Assembly (NCBI GenBank): GCA_030656145.1
Contig: JAUSOF010000095.1
Span: 90,079 to 154,078 of the forward strand
Length of the DNA: 64,000 nt
Direction of reading: 5' to 3'
From: Pseudomonas sp.
Lineage (GTDB): Bacteria > Pseudomonadota > Gammaproteobacteria > Pseudomonadales > Pseudomonadaceae
Shown here one piece after another: positions 60,528 through 64,000 of this stretch (position 1 is the stretch's first letter; every line of letters starts with the position of its first letter). The translations under genes and the position numbers were made by a program. Below the pieces are notes generated by a model. The model did not search any database, was not told the origin of the DNA, and was given only the letters and a program-made list of their open reading frames with translations.

Positions 60528-61709
60528 ATGAGCGACACCCCTGCTGATCCAGTAACCCCTCCCAGCACCCCCAAGGCAGTCACGCACAGGGCGCGGCATT
60601 TGCCCGTGCGTGGACAAGCCGAGCCGGCCCATGAGGCCATACTCGCAGGCGCTAAGCTGCAAGAGAAAATGGTCACCGACTCGATCAAGGCCGCACGCGA
60701 GTCAACCGCGGTGGCGGTTGAAGACATCCTCGCGCATATCGACCCGAAGAATGTGCCCGCGCTACGCGACACGCTGGCAACCTTTATCAGCGGTCTTTCC
60801 GGCGACGATGCCGAGGCACTGCGCAAGGGCTTGCTGGACGCTGCCCTCACGCCGGCTGAAACCACCCAGCCTGCGGACCCGGACGATGAACTGGCCCCCG
60901 ATTGGCGGCAGGGCGGTTACCCGTACAAGAACCTGATGTCGCGCAAGCGCTACGAACACGAGAAGTATCACCTCCAGGTCGAGCTGCTCAAGCTGCAGGC
61001 GTGGGTCAAGGAAACCGGGCAGAAGGTGGTGATCCTGTTCGAAGGCCGCGACGCAGCGGGCAAGGGCGGCTCGATCAAACGCTTCATGGAGCACCTCAAC
61101 CCTCGTGGTGCGCGGATTGTCGCGCTGGAGAAGCCTACCGAGGTCGAGCGCGGCCAGTGGTATTTCCAGCGTTATGTGCAGCATTTGCCAACGGCCGGCG
61201 AGATCGTCATGTTCGACCGCTCCTGGTACAACCGCGCCGGAGTCGAGCGGGTGATGGGCTTCTGCTCCGAGAACGAATACCTCGAATTCATGCGCCAGGC
61301 GCCGGAGTTCGAACGCATGCTCGTGCATAACAACGTGCACCTGATCAAATTCTGGTTCTCGGTCAGTCGCAAGGAGCAACGCCGGCGCTTCAAAGAGCGC
61401 GAAAAACACCCGCTCAAGCAGTGGAAACTCAGCCCTATCGACCTCGCCTCGCTGGACAAGTGGGACGACTACACCAAGGCCAAAGAAGCCATGTTCTTCT
61501 ACACCGACACCGCTGACGCGCCGTGGACGGTGATCAAGTCCACCTGCAAAAAGCGCGCACGCCTCAATGGCATGCGTTATGTGCTGCACAAGCTGCCGTA
61601 CACCGGCAAAGACCTGCAGCACATCGACAGCCTTGACCCGTTGATCGTTGGCCGGGCCAATGTGGTTTATGAGCGCGGCGAAAAAGTCGGCGATGTACCG
61701 ATTCTCTGA
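60528..61709 (+). CDS. ppk2: Polyphosphate kinase 2
   Basis: A 393-residue PPK2. The core begins near residue 130 with the conserved LQVELLKLQAWVKETGQKVV; FEGRDAAGKGGSIKRF is Walker A, and MFDRSWYNRAGVERVMGF the Walker B and lid region. The N-terminal 100 residues form a helical extension. It uses polyphosphate to make nucleoside di/triphosphates. Preference for ADP or GDP cannot be read here. Single gene. Confidence 0.94.
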   Translation: MSDTPADPVTPPSTPKAVTHRARHLPVRGQAEPAHEAILAGAKLQEKMVTDSIKAARESTAVAVEDILAHIDPKNVPALRDTLATFISGLSGDDAEALRKGLLDAALTPAETTQPADPDDELAPDWRQGGYPYKNLMSRKRYEHEKYHLQVELLKLQAWVKETGQKVVILFEGRDAAGKGGSIKRFMEHLNPRGARIVALEKPTEVERGQWYFQRYVQHLPTAGEIVMFDRSWYNRAGVERVMGFCSENEYLEFMRQAPEFERMLVHNNVHLIKFWFSVSRKEQRRRFKEREKHPLKQWKLSPIDLASLDKWDDYTKAKEAMFFYTDTADAPWTVIKSTCKKRARLNGMRYVLHKLPYTGKDLQHIDSLDPLIVGRANVVYERGEKVGDVPIL

Positions 61710-62191
61710 TCGGCGGGTGACACCAAGGGTGCGCGATTGAAGGGGCCATTGCGGCTGAATTGCGCACCATCCCCGCCCGCACCAGGTTCTCCGCAAAGCA
61801 CAGCCAGGCTCAGGGCTATCCTGGCCGGCGCCCTGTAATTTGCTGTTATGCCCGTGACCCCGCCCCGTATTGAGGCCCCGCTTTGACTAGCTGGCTAGCT
61901 TGGGAGAATCAGTTAGCCCGTAATGCTCGCCCCCTTTTTCTCTCTTGATCCATATCAATTGCCCCTGACCCAGGCAGTACTAGGCTCAAGAGGATATTTA
62001 ACAAATAGCGAGCGATAGTCAGGGGTCAGGCAAGACCACATCAGCCGAAAAAGCGCCGTGTACGAGCTGTACATGAACCTTGTGAGACGCCGCGCCCCGG
62101 GTTGCTTTCAACGCCGCATGGCCGAACGCAGTAATCTACAAACACCCTCTTCAGACAGGCTGCAACATGTAAACCCGATAAGGAGTTCAAC
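61710..62191. other. Gap upstream of the universal stress gene
   Basis: About 480 bases. It contains the ANR-type box at 61945-61958 and then about 230 bases of leader without a supported gene. A short frame from 62058 overlaps the next gene out of phase and has no family. Confidence 0.5.
61945..61958. promoter_or_regulatory. ANR/FNR box upstream of the universal stress gene
   Basis: TTGATCCATATCAA is a perfect TTGAT-N4-ATCAA dyad. With the usual -41.5 placement transcription would start near 61993, leaving a 5' leader of about 200 bases. Confidence 0.8.
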
Positions 62192-62977
62192 ATGCTCAAG
62201 CACTGCATTCTCAGTGTTGACTACAGCGCAGACTGGGATCGTACCCTCGATTATCTGCCTGCCATTATCCCGCTGATGGGCGTGCAACAGCTGACGCTGG
62301 TACACGTCATCGAGACTTTCCGCCGTCAGCATATCCATGACAACCAAGCCGTCGTTGCAGGCAAGCTCAAGGCTCTGGCAAGCAAACTGTCAGCTGATCT
62401 TGGCCTGCAGGTTGAGGTTGTCGTTCGCAGGGGCTTTGCAGCCTCTGAACTGCTAGAGGTCGCCCGCCTACATAGCGCGGATGCGGTTATCACGCTGAAC
62501 TGCAGCCACTCCAGCAGCCGCGAAATCCTGCGTGGCAACATTGCCCTGAATCTGGCCCGCATGACGCGTATTCCGTTGCTGGTCCTGCCGCTGGATGGCA
62601 AGACCCCTGAGCCGGATGGCCTGATCATGCTGGCAACCGATGGTTCAGCCTCGGTTCATGCCGCAGAGGCGCGCTTTCACGACTTCATGCACAAGGGTCA
62701 TCACGGGCTAGTGATCTGGGTTGACGACGGTGAACACGATGACGACGTAGAGGCCGAGCGCTGCCTGACTGCAATCAGTGGGCAACATGCCAACGCCACC
62801 GCACGGCGCCTCAAAGGCTCACCTGCCAAAGAGATAACCAAAGCCGCTGAACAGGAAAATGCCGCCCTGCTGATCATCGGCAAACGCGGCACCACCCCGA
62901 TCAAGGAACTGCTGCTTGGCAGCACCGCCGAAGCCATTGCCCGAGAAGCGCGCAGACCGGTACTGCTGGTGCCCTGA
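62192..62977 (+). CDS. Tandem-domain universal stress protein
   Basis: A 261-residue protein with two UspA-like domains (about 1-135 and 140-261). The second has IIGKRGTTPIKELLLGST, the ATP-binding G-2x-G-9x-G-S/T motif; the first lacks it. ANR-controlled universal stress proteins of this type support anaerobic survival in P. aeruginosa. It is preceded by ATAAGGAGTTCAAC as the ribosome site. Confidence 0.93.
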   Translation: MLKHCILSVDYSADWDRTLDYLPAIIPLMGVQQLTLVHVIETFRRQHIHDNQAVVAGKLKALASKLSADLGLQVEVVVRRGFAASELLEVARLHSADAVITLNCSHSSSREILRGNIALNLARMTRIPLLVLPLDGKTPEPDGLIMLATDGSASVHAAEARFHDFMHKGHHGLVIWVDDGEHDDDVEAERCLTAISGQHANATARRLKGSPAKEITKAAEQENAALLIIGKRGTTPIKELLLGSTAEAIAREARRPVLLVP

Positions 62978-63345
62978 AAGCAGCTCAGGACTGCGACTGC
63001 CCAGGATATAGGGGAAGGGGACACCCATTAGCCGACCCAACGTCAAGACTCAAAGCAACCCGCTCTGCTTTTAATAGCAGAGTGTTTCCAACCCCGAACC
63101 TGGTTAGTTGGCCGGTCGAACCCGTTTCCTCGTACGTGGCTGCGACCGAGTCGCGCCAGTCACCCATATGGATCAAGCGGTAGCTATGGTTCAGCACCGC
63201 CCTGGCGGTAACCCGCCCCAGAGAAACGTTGGTGCCGCCAATGTGTCCAAAACATGTCACAGAACTGTGGCTCGCGTAGAAAAACTACACGTCCAGTCTC
63301 TGCTGGCTCACTTGGCAGGCGACTCGGGTACAACACACTCAGGCG
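62978..63345. other. Noncoding stretch between usp and the IS fragments
   Basis: About 370 bases of unclear origin. It includes CTCTGCT / AGCAGAG (63064-63083), a perfect 7-bp hairpin, and GGCGGT/ACCGCC repeats near 63205. It may belong to the decayed IS110-family element next to it. An open frame on the minus strand (62985-63260) has no domain and no ribosome site. Confidence 0.45.
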
Positions 63346-63414
63346 GTGACAGTAGGCCTCCACTCAGACCAGTTGGCTCTCGTCCAGTCCCCTTTCAGGC
63401 TGACCTACTGCCAC
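63346..63414 (-). ncRNA. Candidate bridge/seek RNA stem-loop of an IS110-family element
   Basis: Read on the minus strand, GTGGCAGTAGG (63414-63404) pairs with CCTACTGTCAC (63356-63346) over 11 bp with one G.U, enclosing 47 bases. On the plus strand the same place would be an A-C mismatch, so the minus-strand RNA is the better fold. It starts 10 bases after the stop of the IS110-family transposase tail. IS1111-group elements encode their guide RNA downstream of the transposase. The assignment is inference. Confidence 0.3.
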
Positions 63415-63424
63415 CTTACTCGCC

Positions 63425-63595
63425 TCAGGCGAAGCAGCGTTTTACATCAAAAGGCTGCTTCTCCTTGAGAATGTGATAGCTCGCTCGGGCCAGTTTGTGG
63501 GCCAGAGCCTTAGTGGCTACCACGTTGTTAGTTTTCGCCTTCTTCTTATCGAAGAAACGCTTGGCCTCCTCGCTGAAACGCCGCCAGAGTTCAAC
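63425..63595 (-). pseudogene. IS110/IS1111-family transposase, C-terminal fragment
   Basis: A minus-strand frame of 56 codons to stop TGA (63427-63425) reads ...WRRFSEEAKRFFDKKKAKT, then NNVVATKALAHKLARASYH and ILKEKQPFDVKRCFA. This is the C-terminal helix region of IS110-family transposases (transposase_20). It is cut at 63595 by an in-frame stop and by joined foreign sequence, so the gene is dead. The catalytic domains are missing. Confidence 0.8.
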
Positions 63596-63606
63596 TCATA
63601 AGTGCA

Positions 63607-63795
63607 ATGCTCCCCCCGGCGCAGCGCCATCGTGGAAAGGATCAAGAGGTGCTGGCCAAGCGTCATCTGCTGTATCAGCAAGCCCGTTTTAAACACCCGC
63701 ATCGCTGGTCAGGTGCAACGCGAAATTGGCAACCCATCGGCACCGTCACACTCAACCCGGAAAGGGAGCAGCCGGCACTGAAAATAGCAGCTTAA
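63607..63795 (+). pseudogene. Transposase C-terminal fragment (IS3-like)
   Basis: A 62-codon plus-strand frame, with the readable part LAKRHLLYQQARFKHPHRW and SGATRNWQPIGTVTLNPERE ending QPALKIAA. The tail is like the C-terminus of IS3-type integrase-core transposases. It has no start of its own and is joined to the IS110 fragment near 63600. Family call is moderate. Confidence 0.5.
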
Positions 63796-63797
63796 AA

Positions 63798-64000
63798 GTA
63801 AGCGCTCCATAAACCACGTCCGTCAGGACAAAGTCTGCTTTCAGGAGGCTGGGGCTGGCGAGCAGTTCCATGGCAGCAGCGCTTCGTAGCCTTCGACGCT
63901 GTTGACCTGCGGCAGGCGTTCGAGGATGTGGCGCAGGTAAGCGTAAGGCTCCTGGCCGTTGGCCTTGGCGGTTTCCACCAGGCTGTAGATTTGTGCGCTG
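63798..64000 (-). mobile_element. IS66-family element, one end (runs out of the window)
   Basis: GTAAGCGCTCC at 63798-63808 matches the usual IS66 terminal sequence, GTAAGCG. The eight bases outside it, GCTTAAAA, would be the target duplicate. It lies directly behind the stop of the IS3-like fragment, so it was the last to insert. The rest, with the other end, is beyond the edge. Confidence 0.75.
63841..64000 (-). CDS. tnpC: IS66 TnpC transposase, C-terminal end (partial)
   Basis: The minus strand reads SAQIYSLVETAKANGQEPYA, then YLRHILERLPQVNSVEGYEA and LLPWNCSPAPAS to a stop at 63841. This is the well-known C-terminal block of IS66 TnpC. It continues off the right edge. No break is visible in the 53 codons shown. 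Confidence 0.9.
   Translation of the reverse strand, partial: SAQIYSLVETAKANGQEPYAYLRHILERLPQVNSVEGYEALLPWNCSPAPAS

Noticed and set aside
62058..62276. A 72-codon frame overlapping the start of the universal stress gene
   Set aside because: Out of phase with a clear Usp start that has its own ribosome site, and without recognisable family.
62985..63260. A 91-codon minus-strand frame between usp and the IS fragments
   Set aside because: No ribosome site or domain; more likely non-coding remains.

Overview
The window is a chromosomal stretch of a Pseudomonas, species not resolved. The evidence is a GC-rich, densely packed gene content, a caa3-type cytochrome oxidase cluster in the gene order familiar from P. 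aeruginosa, the gcdR/gcdGH and fhp/norR pairs, Pseudomonas-type extragenic palindromes, and Pseudomonas-restricted families such as DUF2388. Most of it is ordinary core genome. The right-hand edge is a pile of insertion-sequence fragments. No tRNA, rRNA or CRISPR array was seen.

Layout. 1-2.6 kb: a SrfA/SrfB-type operon on the minus strand, with SrfB cut by the window edge. 2.8-7.6 kb: an AEC-family permease, a truncated GFA-domain gene, a DUF4105 periplasmic protein coupled to a DUF2388 gene, a second DUF2388 gene and two small DUF1127 genes. 8.0-10.9 kb: the pntAA-pntAB-pntB transhydrogenase. 11.6-15.3 kb: glutarate catabolism (LysR regulator, gcdH, gcdG). 15.4-18.3 kb: flavohaemoglobin and its NorR regulator, facing each other across three NorR-type sites and a sigma-54-like promoter. 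19.0-27.6 kb: the aa3 oxidase cluster with haem A synthesis and copper-insertion genes. 27.9-38.2 kb: single genes including beta-carbonic anhydrase, an SOS-box radical SAM protein, glutaminase, regulators, a class III aminotransferase and a thioesterase.

39.2-54.6 kb holds the most coherent special system, a zinc-starvation (zinc-sparing) island. Two divergent operons leave a Zur-type box at 43462-43474. Leftward lie dksA2 (zinc-free DksA), zigA (COG0523 GTPase) and a DUF1826 gene. Rightward lie folE2, an ABC zinc importer, hisI, yidD and pyrC, followed by thrS and queD. A second Zur-like box at 52006-52018 precedes another COG0523 GTPase coupled to a WD40 protein; a 28-histidine protein built on a 32-residue duplication is read away from it. 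A third COG0523 GTPase lies at 39.2 kb. Together these genes supply spare or zinc-independent versions of folate, histidine, pyrimidine, tRNA-charging, queuosine and stringent-response proteins, with zinc import and putative metallochaperones. The histidine-rich protein, WD40 protein and DUF1826 are the least understood parts.

54.7-63.0 kb: a WD40 lipoprotein, an RND efflux pair, ppk2, and a tandem universal stress protein behind a perfect ANR-type box. 63.3-64.0 kb: the tail of an IS110-family transposase followed by a stem-loop that could be a decayed bridge/seek RNA, a transposase C-terminus, and the end of an IS66 element running out of the window.
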